64,000 bases of DNA, from positions 517,273 to 581,272 of the forward strand of contig CAJNDS010000147.1 of NCBI GenBank assembly GCA_905221605.1. The letters run 5' to 3'. Position 1 is the first letter of the stretch, and each line of letters begins with the position of its first letter. The stretch is from Symbiodinium natans (taxonomy: Eukaryota; Sar; Dinophyceae; Suessiales; Symbiodiniaceae). Made by a program: the position numbers and the translations under genes. This document shows positions 20,987-31,157 of this stretch, piece by piece. Under the pieces are notes generated by a model that saw only the letters and a list, made by a program, of their open reading frames with translations, did no database searches and had not been told where the DNA came from.

Positions 20987-21109
20987 CAGCAGATGCCCTA
21001 AACCCTAAACCCTATGGGGGCTTTCGATTCAAGAGCAAGCGTGAGCAAAGCCACGAGGAAGCAAACACGGGGGGGGGGGGGGGCTTCATGCAGGTGGCAC
21101 ACAAAGGGG

Positions 21110-21822
21110 TACCGTGTTTTTTTTTTTTTAGTTTTTTTTTTTTTTTTTTCATGTTTTTTTTTGTCAAATTTAAGGCACGAAAGAAAGGAAGGAAGGCAGG
21201 AAGGCAGGAAGACAGGAAGGAAGAAAGAAAGAAACAAAGAAAGACAGAAAGGAAGGAAGCAAGAGGAATAAATAATATGGAAAGAAAGAAAGAAAGGCAG
21301 GAATAGAAAGAAAGACTGCAAGAAAGAAAGAAACACAGGCAGGAATAGAAAGAAAGATAGAAAGAAATACAGAAAGAAAGAATGGCAGGAATAGAAAGAA
21401 AGACAGAAAATCAATAAATAAAGAAAGGCAGGACTAGAAAGAAAGACAGAAATAAAGAAAGAAAGAAGGACAACAAATAAAGAAAGAGAGAAAGCAAAAA
21501 GGCAAGGCAGGAATGGAGGAAGAAATAAAGGAATAAAGAAAAACACAAGAAAGAAAGAGATAAACAACGACAGCAATAAAGCAAGAAAGAAAAAACAAAG
21601 GAAGGAACAGAGGAATACAGGAAAGAAAGAAATACAGCAAGACAGAATTATAAAATAAATAAAGAAATACAGGAAGGAAGTGAGGAAGAAAGAAAGGAAT
21701 AAAGAAAGAAAGAACGAGAGAAAGAAATAAGGAGAGCAAGAAAGCAAGCACTACAGAGAAACACGAACGAAATACATAAAGCAAAAAAAGAAAGACAGGA
21801 AGAAAGGAAGGATGGAAGGAGT
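21110..21822 (+). repeat. T runs followed by long purine (GAAA/GGAA) tract
   Basis: T-rich 21110-21165, then about 650 bases almost wholly A and G, built from GAAA, GAAAG and GGAA units with scattered C/T. The long frames on the opposite strand (rich in F, L, S) are artefacts of it. Confidence 0.93.
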
Positions 21823-22084
21823 TTAGGGTTCCGCTCGCTTCGCACGTTCTTGGTTGACCCTAAAGACCCTACGCCTTAAACCATAAACCCTAGACCCCCA
21901 AAACCCGTATGTGGAACCTGTGAGGATACAACAAACGCCCTTCGGCACAGCGGCCGGGCAGTAGTAAACCCGAAGGATTTAGGTTTGTAATTAGGGTTTA
22001 GGGTTTGAGTGTTTGAGGTAAGGGATTACGGCTCTAGCCGGGGTCCGGTGTTGTTTTTTGCCTAGCTGTTAGATCAAACAAATC

Positions 22085-22440
22085 CCATTTGAAAACTATT
22101 GTGTTTGCAAATGGGGGGGGGGCTGCGCCCCCCCAACACCCCCGCCTTTTTATAAGCCGCCCAAGCGTGCTTCTGGTTCATACGAATCCCTTGCAAAACT
22201 CATCTTGCGGGATTGTGTCTGCAAATGGGGGGGGGGGGAATTCCCGGTGTGCAAGCGTGCTTTTAGTCTTTAGTTCAACGAACCGCTCCCAAAACTCATT
22301 TTGCGAACATCGCTTTGCAAATGGGGGGGGGGGAGTGGGGGGCCCCAAACCCCCCCGGCTTTTTGAAGGCGCTCAAGCTTGCTTTAAGACAATAAGAATC
22401 CCGTCCAAACCCATCATGCGAGCACCATGTTTGCATTATG
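22085..22440 (+). repeat. Degenerate tandem repeat, about 115 bp unit
   Basis: Three copies and a fourth part of a unit with AAAACT..TTTGCAAATGGGGGGGG and CAAGCGTGCTT. Spacing is roughly 110-120 bases. Not related to the TIR families. Confidence 0.8.
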
Positions 22441-22790
22441 TTTTTTTTGGGGGGGCGGGGTTGCTACCCCAAGGGTCATTAGATGTGGTCAGGTTCCGGA
22501 CATGCGGTACCGCTGAGGAGCCTGCGGAAGCTGAAAACCAGCAAAATTCACCAAAAAAACCAGGAAAATACACAGAAACAAATTCCAACCAGAGGAGGAG
22601 GATAGGCAGAACCAGAGGGCATGTTCAGAAAACCAAAAGAAAAGCAAGGAAAAACAAAAGAAAACAAAAAACATAAAAAAATGACAAAAAAAATCCTCGC
22701 TCCCACACAAAGCAGGACCTCAAATTTCGCCTAACCCCTAGACCCTAAACCTAAACCCTCAACCCTAAACCGAGACCAACGTCTTCGCAG

Positions 22791-22862
22791 GACTACCGCC
22801 CTGGTGACAATGTCCTCTTCGCCTTGGAGGGCTTTGGAGCGCAGATTCTCGGCCGCTTTGGA
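22791..22862 (+). CDS. Internal exon, unrecognised
   Basis: GTCTTCGCAG acceptor, 24 codons reading DYRPGDNVLFALEGFGAQIL, then GA|GTTCGGG into a TTTAGGG-type tract. A possible next exon 23018-23066 reads WAKKQKAGVKGAVAN then TAG. Confidence 0.6.
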
Positions 22863-23478
22863 GTTCGGGTTCAGGGTTAGGGTTCAGGGTTTAGGGTTCA
22901 GGGTTCAGGGTTCAGGGTTCAGGGTTTAGGGTTTAGGGTTTAGGGTATAGAGTTCATCGTTTAGGGTTTAGGGTTTAGGGTTGAGGGTTTAGGGTTAAGA
23001 GGGGCGGTGGGATATAGGTGGGCCAAGAAGCAAAAAGCGGGCGTCAAGGGTGCCGTTGCGAATTAGGGTTTGGGGCAAGGGTTTCGGGTTCGGGGTTTGG
23101 AATTTTAACTACAATAGGTGAGATTGGGTGGGGGGTGGGGGCGGGTTTAGGGCACCCAGGAATCTACAGACCTTTGCGATCGGAAGCTCCGAAAACGCTA
23201 ATCCTCAAACCTTAAACAGAGCTGATCTGAGCTGTCCTAGTTCATCATCTTCTTCGAGATGCTGTGAAAATGATGGTCCCTCTCTGCGGTGCCCTCAAAA
23301 AGAGGGGCCGGCTTATTTGAAGGACCCCAGACGGGACCGAATTTTAGAGGAGTGCCCCAAGCCCCAAACCCCCAACCCTGAACCCTGAACCCGAAACCCT
23401 AAACCCTAAACCTTAAACCTTAAACCCTATACCCTATACCAAGCCCCAAGCCCCAAGCCCGAAGCCCCAAAACCCAAG

Positions 23479-23553
23479 GCCTGGCAGAGTTGCTGCCGTT
23501 CAGCCCCGAGGTGCCGGGGGGGCTGGGGCTTCTTCGAGGGCTTCAGGAGACAG
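23479..23553 (+). CDS. Internal exon, unrecognised
   Basis: CCCAAG|G acceptor, then LAELLPFSPEVPGGLGLLRG, then CAG|GTAGGG donor into a TTTAGGG tract. Leu/Gly/Pro-rich. Confidence 0.58.
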
Positions 23554-23718
23554 GTAGGGTTTAGGGTTTAGGGTTTAGGGTTTAGGGTTTAGGGCTTAGG
23601 GCTTAGGGCTTAGGGTTTAGGGCTTAGGGTTTAGGGTTTAGGGTTTAGGATTTCGGAAACCCAAAAAACCTTTCGTCCGGTTTTCGGAGTCCTTACACAC
23701 TTAAAAACTCTTCGTTTG

Positions 23719-23820
23719 CCTTGGGAACCGAATGAATCCCAGAATTGGGGCCATCTACCCTATATGCTACCTAGACTCCCGATTAAGGTGCGTAGCCTTT
23801 TTTTGGGGGTTCATCATTGA
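23719..23820 (+). mobile_element. Family A, degenerate
   Basis: CCTTGGGAACCGAATGAATC at left with GGGGCCATCTACCCTATATGCTAC; right side GGGGTTCATCATTGAATG is decayed. Confidence 0.6.
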
Positions 23821-24189
23821 ATGTCGGGGCCGGAATGATTACGAACGTTATGCTCTTACGGTCCCCATACAATCATACTACACCCCCCCCCTAAACCCTA
23901 AACCCTAAACCCTAAACCCTAAACCCTAAACCCTAAACCCTAAACCCTAAACCCCAAAAAAAACCTGTTCTAATTTTTCAGGCCCCTAGCGTAACAGGAC
24001 TTCAGAGGCCCAGATACCAACAAAACAACTTCATAAACCTCACTAGTGAGTGGATGTCTTTCGATTAGGTCTTCGATTAAAGGGTCTAGGGTCCTAAACC
24101 CTAAAAACCCGAAACCCCAAAAACTGTAAACCCTAAACCCCAAACCCTAAACCCTAAACCCTAAACCCTAAACCGTCTTAGGATTAGAG

Positions 24190-24266
24190 GGCTCCCGTTT
24201 CTTGCCTGGTGCTACGGAGGAAGAGCCGCCGAGCCTCCGAAGTCCCAATCCCTAATCCTGCGAACA
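24190..24266 (+). CDS. Exon-like segment
   Basis: Between CCCTAAA and TTTAGGG tracts; best frame reads SRFLPGATEEEPPSLRSPNP. Other frames are also open, so the frame is uncertain. Confidence 0.38.
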
Positions 24267-24480
24267 GAGAGGGTTTAGGGTTTAGGGTTTAGGGTTTAGG
24301 GTTTAGGGTTTAGGGTTTAGAGTGAGAACCAGGGCGCATGACCATTTCGACTGCCTCCCAGGCTGCCCAATAGCCCTTACTTGAACATTCCTTCAAACCC
24401 TGAACCCTAAACCCTCAACCGGAGAGTCGAGACCATGAACCCTAAATACGATAAATCTCTTTACAGCTTACCTGAAGGCT

Positions 24481-24566
24481 CCAATGTAGTTACTTCCTTT
24501 TTGGGTTTAGCTTTAGGGATTCTAGTATACGACCCCAAAAAGGTACTACAGAGGAGCCTTTGGGTA
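24481..24566 (+). mobile_element. TIR element, family J
   Basis: CAATGTAGTTACTTCC at left and AGAGGAGCCTTTGGGTAG at right; AGTATACGACCCC core. Adjacent on the right to a long CCCTAAA tract. Confidence 0.72.
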
Positions 24567-24572
24567 GATTCA

Positions 24573-24675
24573 CCCTAAACCCTAAACCCTAAACCCTAAA
24601 CCCTAAACCCTAAACCCTAAACCCTAAACCCTAAACCCTAAACCCTAAACCCTAAACCCTAAACCCTAAACCCTA
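24573..24675 (+). repeat. (CCCTAAA)n interstitial telomeric tract
   Basis: Fourteen to fifteen perfect units. Confidence 0.93.
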
Positions 24676-24754
24676 GCGCAGTGCAGCTCTGACATCCCCG
24701 CTGTGCCGCCTTCACATGAACTCTGCTGCAAGTAAAATCCCTCTCCAGGATGCC

Positions 24755-24930
24755 CAGTAGTACCCTTATTCCCTTTTTTGGGGGGGGGGTTTAGGTTCCC
24801 TTATAAGCCCCTTTAAGCAAAAAAGGGCACCCTTTTAAAAGCCTAGGTTACTGGGCAGCCTAGCTCTTAAGGTGTATGGACCATAAACCCTAAACCCTAA
24901 ACCCTTGTAGGGTTCATTTAGTCCCCAAGG
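24755..24930 (+). mobile_element. Family C-like element abutting family A right half
   Basis: CAGGATGCCCAGTAGTACCC to GTTACTGGGCAGCCTAG (24755-24863), immediately followed by a family A right half ending GTTCATTTAGTCCCCAAGG at 24930. Confidence 0.65.
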
Positions 24931-24965
24931 TCAAGCCATGAAGCATGTGGCCCTTAGATAGTTGT

Positions 24966-25221
24966 CTCTGGGGTGCCAAGGACGGCCATATGGCTGAACT
25001 TATGGGGGTATTGGGCTGTCTCGGGTTTAGGGTTTAGGGTTTAGGGTTTTAGGGAATCAGGCTACTACGCGGTGCAGTACGTTCATCCGCAAAGAGCTGG
25101 TGCGATGGAGAAGGAACGGAAGACGATCGTGCATGCCAAGGACGTGCATGCCACACTGTGGGCACACAGCATTGTTGAACAATGTCAGAAGTTGTGCTCA
25201 GTTACAAAGAAGGACCCTTAA
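24966..25221 (+). CDS. Two last exons of an unrecognised protein
   Basis: First exon (to about 25023) reads WGAKDGHMAELMGVLGCL; then a short TTTAGGG intron; then 25061-25221 after AATCAG|G reads YYAVQYVHPQRAGAMEKERK and KDVHATLWAHSIVEQCQK to TAA. Joining at ..CTCG + GCTAC.. keeps frame (CLGYYAV). Likely globular; no family recognised. The TTTAGGG tract makes up almost the entire 37-base intron. Confidence 0.62.
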
Positions 25222-25657
25222 GTTACAACTTGGCTTGCAAGTCATGTTATTATACGAAAGTCATGTTGCAAGTTGGACCACATGACTTACAAGTCCTTTC
25301 AAAAGCGTATGCAAATAGGCAAGCTTTACGAGAGGTCGTAACTTGAGATAACCAGTTCTGTTTTCTGTCACAAGTTACCTCACTTGCCCGTCAGAAGTCG
25401 TGAGTCGAAAGCGACTTTCATCCTCATCCAAGCAAAGATTTGCTTTAGGCAGCTGAGGCTCTTTAGGGTTTAGGCTCTTAGGTTCTTAGGGTTTGGGGTG
25501 AGGCTCTTCCGCATGTGTGCGTGGCGTTCTGTTTGGGAAACATGCCCGAAACCCCAAACCCTAAACCCTAAAAAACCCTGAACCCTGAACCCTAAACTCA
25601 GACATGGCTTCAGGGCCTTCCCGAGGTTCGGTGGTTTTACGCTCTGTGGTGTGTTTC

Positions 25658-25764
25658 TGCAACTTTTCATCCTTAGCCTTCTTGGGCATATTGGGTTTAG
25701 CGTTTAGAGTTTAGGGTATAGGGCAGCTAAAAATTGAATTTATGGCTACCCTGAAAGGTGTTAG
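25658..25764 (+). mobile_element. Element family P
   Basis: CAACTTTTCATCCTTAGCC...GCAGCTAAAAATTGAATTTATGGCTACCCTG; a second copy lies at about 42913-43010. The right part CTAAAAATTGAATTTATGGC is itself partly palindromic. Confidence 0.6.
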
Positions 25765-25786
25765 GTGGATAGTCTTCTTGGTAGCC

Positions 25787-25840
25787 CAGTGGTACCCTTA
25801 CATTTTCTGGTTATGGGTTCACTTATAAAATTGCCTGCCC
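25787..25840 (+). mobile_element. Family C left half
   Basis: CTTGGTAGCCCAGTGGTACCC and GGTTATGGGTTCACTTATAAA; the matching right end was not found. Confidence 0.6.
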
Positions 25841-26114
25841 GCGTCTCACATGGGCTAGGGCTTTTGAAGTGTTTTGCATTCACGTGAGGGCGTCTGTGAA
25901 CTCCGAGGTTCGGGTTTAGGGTTTAGGGGGTTAGGGTTTAGGCAGGGTTTTGGCAGGGTTTAGGTAGGGTTCAGGGTGTATCGGGTATCAACTAACTGCA
26001 ATACGGAGCCTTAGATATCGGGCACCCATGATGAGACCCCTAGTTTGCAACGCTCCCCGCTACTTTGGAGTTCTTCTTTCAGAGATCCTCGGCGTAGTTG
26101 TGTGCGAGGATGTC

Positions 26115-26229
26115 GAACCCTAAAATTGGGGTCTATATACCCTACGCCACTAGAATTCCTATGTTGGTCCCTTTTGGGGTTCATACTTCGTCCCATGAAC
26201 CCTTTTAGGGTTCATGTTTCGTCCCCAAG
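26115..26229 (+). mobile_element. Family A, left end deleted
   Basis: Starts inside the family body (GAACCCTAAAATTGGGGTC), ends GTTTCGTCCCCAAG. The preceding frame reads EILGVVVCEDV after a TTTCAG acceptor. Confidence 0.65.
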
Positions 26230-26372
26230 TGTTTGGCAGGGTTTGGGGTTTAGGGTTAAGGGTTTAGGGTTTAGGGTTTAGGGTTTAGGGTTTAGGGTTT
26301 AGGGGTTTAGTAGGAGCCATAAGGAGACGCACCCTTGTCAGGCTGCGTAGTTCCTTTCAAGAGGCTTCATGT

Positions 26373-26598
26373 GGGGGGTTGCGAAAATAAGGGACCCCTC
26401 GTATTGGGTTTAGGGTTTAGGGTTTAGGGTTTAGGGTTTAGGGTTTAGGGTTTAGGGTTTAGGGTTTAGGGTTTAGGGTTTAGGGTTTAGGGTTTAGGGT
26501 TTAGGGTTTAGGGTTTAGGGTTTAGGGTTTAGGGTTTAGAGTTGAGTATGAATAAAGACCCCAATAAGGTAGCGCTAATTTCGGAAACCCCCCCCCCC
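26373..26598 (+). mobile_element. Family L element carrying a large TTTAGGG tract
   Basis: GGGGGTTGCGAAAATAAGGG at left and AATTTCGGAAACCCCCC at right are complementary; about nineteen TTTAGGG units (26406-26537) sit in between. Confidence 0.8.
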
Positions 26599-26621
26599 AT
26601 ATTTGCACAGCCCCCCAAAAA

Positions 26622-26998
26622 ATGGCTTGGGTTTCATGGCGTGTGAGAAACTGCCAAGATGCCTTCTTCGGATGGCCCTCTATGAACCTTCAGCCGCCTT
26701 CAGCCCCAAACCCAACTCGTGTACAGAGGCTCTGCATCAGGGCCAGGGCCAGGGTGGGCCAGGGCGGGGGGTCTGTTTTTGAGGGATATGGGGGGTGGTA
26801 TGCCTGGGTTTTGGAGTACTATACTTCAAAACAACTTTTGGTCCCGGGTTCTACTATAGCTATTCTGACCTAAAAAGGTATATACTTTTTTCCAGGGTCT
26901 ACTCCAAAGTAGGGGTGCCGAGATCCCGTTTCTGGCAGGACATGCGAATACGGACAAGAGAACTCCGCCCGGGGCAGAAGCCAGCCGGCAGTGTGGGT
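26622..26998 (+). CDS. Two exons around a family D intron
   Basis: First exon-like part (26622 to about 26803) reads MAWVSWRVRNCQDAFFGWPS and later RARARVGQGGGSVFEGYGGW; after the family D element the frame 26913-26998 reads SRFWQDMRIRTRELRPGQKP. Arg-rich. Whether ATG at 26622 is the start is unknown. Confidence 0.48.
26804..26912 (+). mobile_element. TIR element, family D
   Basis: CTGGGTTTTGGAGTACTATAC / GGGTCTACTCCAAAG; ends in TAG|G. Confidence 0.82.
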
Positions 26999-27002
26999 GT
27001 TA

Positions 27003-27236
27003 GGATTTTAACCTTAAGAACCCCAAAATCCCTTTAGGGTTTTTAACCTTAAGAACCCCAAAATCCCTATAGGGTTTAAACCTTAAGAACCCCAAAATCC
27101 CTATAGGGTTTAAACCTTAAGAACCCCAAAACCCCTATAGGGTTTTAACCTTAAGAACCCCAAAATCCCTATAGGGTTTTAACCTTAAGAACCCCAAAAT
27201 CCCTATAGGGTTTTAACCTTAAGAACCCCAAATCCT
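27003..27236 (+). repeat. 35-bp minisatellite of palindromic modules
   Basis: Seven tandem units of TTTAACCTTAAGAACCCCAA + AATCCCTATAGGGT. Each unit contains CCTTAAGG-like and CCCTATAGGG palindromes. Units are nearly identical. Confidence 0.93.
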
Positions 27237-27701
27237 AGTTTTTTGTACTCAGGCTCTTGTTCTAAAGCCCCTTATAGGATTCTTGGGTGAGCTGCAAAAA
27301 AGTAGGCTTTGGGATCTTAAGGTAGAGTGTCTCATTGAGGGGTCGCGCTGGTGGCTACGAGCACGCGCCCCGTCCGCCCACCCCCCCCGGCAGTACCCTA
27401 AACCCTAAACCTAAACCCTAGACCCTAAACGGACTGACACGCATGTAAACCATCCTAAACCTCTTGGCCCCCCTAAACCCCTGAGTACGAGAAGCCCTAT
27501 GAAGGACTGTTAGTACAAGCGGGAACCCAAGTTTGAGGTCTGTGGTTAAGGATACAGGATTCAGGCTGTAGGCTGTGTGGGAAAGTGTATCGGCTCATGT
27601 GGCACGGGCAAGCAATATGGAACCTCAAACCCTAAACCGAAAACCCTCCTAGTCACAGGGTTTAGGGTTTAGGGTACGCTTAACGGTTTGGTGCCTCACA
27701 G

Positions 27702-27740
27702 GACTTCAACGCGATTAACCAGCACCTGAAATTAAGTCAG
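27702..27740 (+). CDS. Short exon before a family J intron
   Basis: CCTCACAG acceptor then DFNAINQHLKLSQ, 13 codons. After the intron, frame reads KSCEWLRRHSARTGFNKGL (about 27850-27907), which may be the next exon. Confidence 0.5.
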
Positions 27741-27833
27741 GTCTACCCAAAGGCTCCTATGTGGTACCTTTTTGGGGTCGTATACTAGGACCCGCTATAA
27801 CTAACCCAAACAGGAGCTACATTGGAGCCTTAG
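27741..27833 (+). mobile_element. TIR element, family J, probable intron
   Basis: ACCCAAAGGCTCCTATGTGG / GCTACATTGGAGCCTTAG, flanked by GTCT / GTCT. Donor GT, acceptor TAG|G as in the validated genes. Confidence 0.78.
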
Positions 27834-28062
27834 GTCTATAGCCGCTAATTAGGCAAATCTTGCGAGTGGTTGCGCCGGCACTCAGCAAGAACCGGCTTCA
27901 ACAAGGGCCTAGGGTTTAGGGTTTCGTGCTTATGCGGTGACACTAAACCCTAGACCCTAAACCCGAGACCCTAAACCCCAGACCCTAAACCCCTGAACCC
28001 GAAACCCTAAACCCTAACCCTAAACCCGAAACCCTAAACCCTAAACCCTAAACCCTACTCAG

Positions 28063-28159
28063 GAGATGCGACGGCATCGTCGAAGCCATCGACGGCGAGC
28101 TCGTAGCCACCGTCGAGCTGGGTGCCGAGGCCTACGGCCGACTCAGCGAGGTCCCGAGG
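28063..28159 (+). CDS. Internal exon, unrecognised
   Basis: CCCTAAA tract, then ACTCAG|G, then CDGIVEAIDGELVATVELGA and EAYGRLSEVP, then GAGG|GTTTAG into a TTTAGGG tract. Clear coding bias. A textbook case of an exon between inverted telomeric tracts. Confidence 0.65.
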
Positions 28160-28902
28160 GTTTAGGGTTTAGGGTTTAGGGTTTAGGGTTTAGGGATAGG
28201 GTTTAGGGTCTTTGTTCGGACTCAGGATTTCCGGGAGTTGTCTGCATCTCAAAATACATCGCATTCTGCAGCTAGTTTAGGATGTTTGGGGTTATGCTGG
28301 ACGGTTGCAGGTGGCAGCACATTTTATAGGGCTCACAACGCCATGTGCAAATTTGTAATTGTAGAGTAGAGTTTCCAGGTAAGAGTGTCACATTCCATCC
28401 GTTTAGGGTGTAGTGTTTAGAGCTTAGAGGGATGAGGGATTATGGTTTAGGGTTTACGGTTAGGGTTGAACCTCCTGTGCGAGGTCCCAGTTTACTCTGG
28501 AGCAGAGTGTAGGTTCAACAATGGTGGGTGTAGGGTTTAAGGCAGGGCTTCGGGTTCGCGATTTCGGTTTGCAAGTAGGGTTGGATGCAGCACTGTGGGA
28601 CAGTTTCAGGGTTTCGGGGCTTAACCCTGAGCCCCCAAAACCTAAACCTTACAACCCAGGTGCGAAAAGGGTTTAGGGCCCACCAGGCCAGGTTTTGCCA
28701 AACCCCTAAACCCTAACCCGAAAAAAAGCCCATTGAGGGCGCTCATATACCTCTACCAGTATCCGGAAACCCTGAACCCCAAACCTTTGCACCCTAAACC
28801 CTCTAAAACCGTCCCTAAATCCCCTCCCTGCGAATAGGTCCATGTTAGGGATCCTTGACGCTTGTTCTTTAGGGGGGGGGGGGGGGGGGGTTCGCTACTA
28901 AG

Positions 28903-28955
28903 GAAACCAGCTGGACATTTGTTGAATCCCCTGTCGGAACACACGCCTATAAACC
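28903..28955 (+). CDS. Exon-like segment
   Basis: After a G run and CTACTAAG|G (family B-like acceptor), reads ETSWTFVESPVGTHAYK. Left end of the element not identified. Confidence 0.4.
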
Positions 28956-29121
28956 CCTAAAAATGGCCCTTCATGGCCCTAAACCCTAAACCCCAAAAGG
29001 GGCCCTTATAGGATGGAGGAGCATCCCAACATAGGACTCTTAAACCCTAAGCCCTAACCCTAAACCCTAAACCCCAAACCCCAAACCCCAAACCCCAAAC
29101 CCTAAACCCTAAACCCTAAAC

Positions 29122-29208
29122 AAAATACATTGCCTGGAAGGCAGAGAGCCTGGAGATCGGTCAGCGTGTGCAGGCCGGCGTCTTTGTGCAAACCGGGTCT
29201 CCTAAATA
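29122..29208 (+). CDS. Internal exon, unrecognised
   Basis: Follows a CCCTAAA tract; reads YIAWKAESLEIGQRVQAGVF and VQTGSPKY, then a TTCGGGTTTAGGG tract. Strongly protein-like. Confidence 0.58.
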
Positions 29209-29308
29209 TAGGTTTTCGGGTTTAGGGCTTAGGGTTTAGGGTTTAGGCTTCAGGCTTTAGGGATTAGGGTTGTTCTTGTTTGGTCCGTCCGAAAGGTAAA
29301 CCCTTCAT

Positions 29309-29797
29309 TTGCAGCGGAAAACGGTCAAGAACGAAAACTCAGACCCCAACAGCATGTTAGACCACCTTCTATATGGGCAGTTTTCCAAGTTATTGTATTC
29401 CCATTGTCTTACCCTAAACCCTAAACCCTATAACTTGCTAAACCCTCATGTGCGAAGATGGGGATGGTTTCTTTCGCACCCCTGCCGCCTCCCCCCAAAG
29501 CCCTCTACCCCCATCTCTGTGTGCGCAGGAAAACACCCAACGCCAACAACTAACGTGCCTTACCCCCCAAGCCCAGGCGACGTCAGCCAAGCTCCCTCGG
29601 CCCTAAAACCCCTCAACGCTACACCCCCAAACCCAAAACCTCGTAAACCCTTCATCCCTCCTCCCTACAGAGGGCGACCCCACGCCCGCAAAAGCCATGA
29701 GGCTTCTGAACTCTCAACATCAAACCCAGTTAAAACCCGAAAGCACCCCGTTGAAAGAAGCGGATCCTGGACCGTTAGCCCTAAACTTGGCGGTTGA
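29309..29797 (+). CDS. Pro-rich open segment
   Basis: TTTGCAG acceptor before it. First part (KNENSDPNSMLDHLLYGQFS) looks coding; the rest crosses a telomeric motif and is Pro/Arg/Ser-rich for over 100 codons. Only the first 30 codons are reasonably supported. Confidence 0.35.
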   Translation: MQRKTVKNENSDPNSMLDHLLYGQFSKLLYSHCLTLNPKPYNLLNPHVRRWGWFLSHPCRLPPKPSTPISVCAGKHPTPTTNVPYPPSPGDVSQAPSALKPLNATPPNPKPRKPFIPPPYRGRPHARKSHEASELSTSNPVKTRKHPVERSGSWTVSPKLGG

Positions 29798-29926
29798 GGG
29801 TACTTAGTAACCCATGATGACTGCACTTATAACCCACTTATAGGCCCTTTAACTGCCCGAATATGGTTATAAGTACAGTTATCAGTACAGTTCTAATTGG
29901 TTAACAAGTATCATGAACCTCCAAGT
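29789..29926 (+). mobile_element. TIR element, family H
   Basis: TTGAGGGTACTTAGTAACCC at left, AACAAGTATCATGAACCTCC at right. Confidence 0.75.
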
Positions 29927-30239
29927 ACACCCCAAATTCCAAGCCCCTGAACCCCCCCCACCCCTCACCCTCCCCGGTAGATCCGCCCCTGCAGCAGCTC
30001 AACACTAAATCTGTTTCCGTATTGGGTTCAAGAGGATCTTATTCATGGACACTTTTCAGAGGGTTTTCAGGGCCATCCTATAGAACAGAACATGGGGTTT
30101 CCGAACAGAGGGGCCATTTTTTGGGGGACCCCTTTAAGGGGATTCTAAACCCTCGGCCCTCAACCCAGACCCGAAACCCTAAACTCTATTTGGGGGTATA
30201 AAAGGAGTGCCCATTTTGGGAAATACCCACATGGTTCAT

Positions 30240-30402
30240 CCTTAGGGAGGTTCCCCCTTTTGTGCTCAGAGACCTGAATAGGGATTACAGTACCCCCTAC
30301 TAGAATCCCTATTGAGGACTGTTAGTATAATGGGGATAAACCCTAGACCCTAAACCCTAAACCCTAAACCCTGCTAGTAGAAGGAACATCTCAAGCCATC
30401 CT
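30240..30402 (+). mobile_element. Family I element with telomeric insert
   Basis: GTTCCCCCTTTTGTGCTCAG..., GGACTGTTAGTATAATGGGG, then CCCTAGA/CCCTAAA units, then CTAGTAGAAGGAACATCTCA resumes the right end. Confidence 0.7.
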
Positions 30403-30432
30403 ACAGAACAGAACATGGCTAAACCAGAATCG

Positions 30433-30546
30433 CTGGGTTTTGGAGTGCTATACTTCAATACTTTTTTTTGGTTCTGGGATCCTGTTATGGCTACCCTGAA
30501 CCCTAAAAAGTCGATACCTTCTGTCCAGGGCCTCCCTCCAAAGTAG
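30433..30546 (+). mobile_element. TIR element, family D
   Basis: CTGGGTTTTGGAGTGCTATAC / GGGCCTCCCTCCAAAGTAG. Confidence 0.78.
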
Positions 30547-30631
30547 GGAGAAAGCAAACACTCATAAGGGGGACATCTCTAAACCCTAAACCCTAAACCC
30601 TAAACCAGAATGCAAACACTCAACACACCAG

Positions 30632-30700
30632 AGCCTCGAAGGTCGAGGTCGTCAGCAACGACAAGGAAGGCATAGAGGCGGGTAATGGAGTAACCTTTGG
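30632..30700 (+). CDS. Internal exon, unrecognised
   Basis: ACACCAG acceptor; reads ASKVEVVSNDKEGIEAGNGV then TF before GGGGTTGAGGG. The first part recalls an ATPase-fold strand pair (VEVVSND) but this is too short to name a family. Confidence 0.5.
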
Positions 30701-30718
30701 GGTTGAGGGTTTAGGGTT

Positions 30719-30847
30719 TAGGGTTAGGGTTGAGGGTTTAGGGTTTAGGGTTTAGGGTTTAGGGTTTAGGGTTTAGGGTTTAGGGTTTAGGGTTTAGGGT
30801 TTAGGGTTCAGGGTTCAGGGTTCAGGGTTTAGGGTTTAGGGTTTAGG
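30719..30847 (+). repeat. TTTAGGG tract with TTCAGGG block
   Basis: About seventeen units; three consecutive TTCAGGG variants sit together inside. Confidence 0.92.
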
Positions 30848-30911
30848 GGACAGCTTGGATTATTTCAGTTGAGGTTGGGCGGAGGGCGGCGGGGGCAGGG
30901 ACCTATAGGGC

Positions 30912-30989
30912 ATGGGAATCTTCAAGAGCTGCTGGGACCGGCATTCCAACAACCCGAACACCCACGATCAGACCACCAAAGCACCTTAG
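30912..30989 (+). CDS. Possible first exon, N-myristoylation-like start
   Basis: ATG opens MGIFKSCWDRHSNNPNTHDQ; MGxxxS is the usual N-myristoylation context. Open to TAG at 30987 in TTAGGG, where splicing could equally occur. Confidence 0.42.
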   Translation: MGIFKSCWDRHSNNPNTHDQTTKAP

Positions 30990-31040
30990 GGTTTAGGGTC
31001 CAGGGTTTAGGGTTTCGGGTGTAGGGCTTGGCTCTTCCAG

Positions 31041-31157
31041 CATCATCAGCATCCTACACCCTCCAAGCCTAAAGCCCCTGTAGCCTCTAAAGGTCCTAAG
31101 CCAAAGCCCTTAAAACCCAAGCAAGAGAACACACAACCTTATACACACCCTTGAAAG
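31041..31157 (+). CDS. Lys/Pro-rich exon-like segment
   Basis: CTCTTCCAG acceptor, then repeats of KP/PK (SKPKAPVASKGPKPKPLKPK) to TGA. A following piece (31190-31290) reads SGAFRARLQVILADQKATPL and ends in TGA. Confidence 0.4.

Noticed and set aside
20998-21784. Long minus-strand frames rich in Phe, Leu and Ser (up to about 250 codons)
   Set aside because: They only read the complement of the GAAA/GGAA purine tract; no real sequence complexity.
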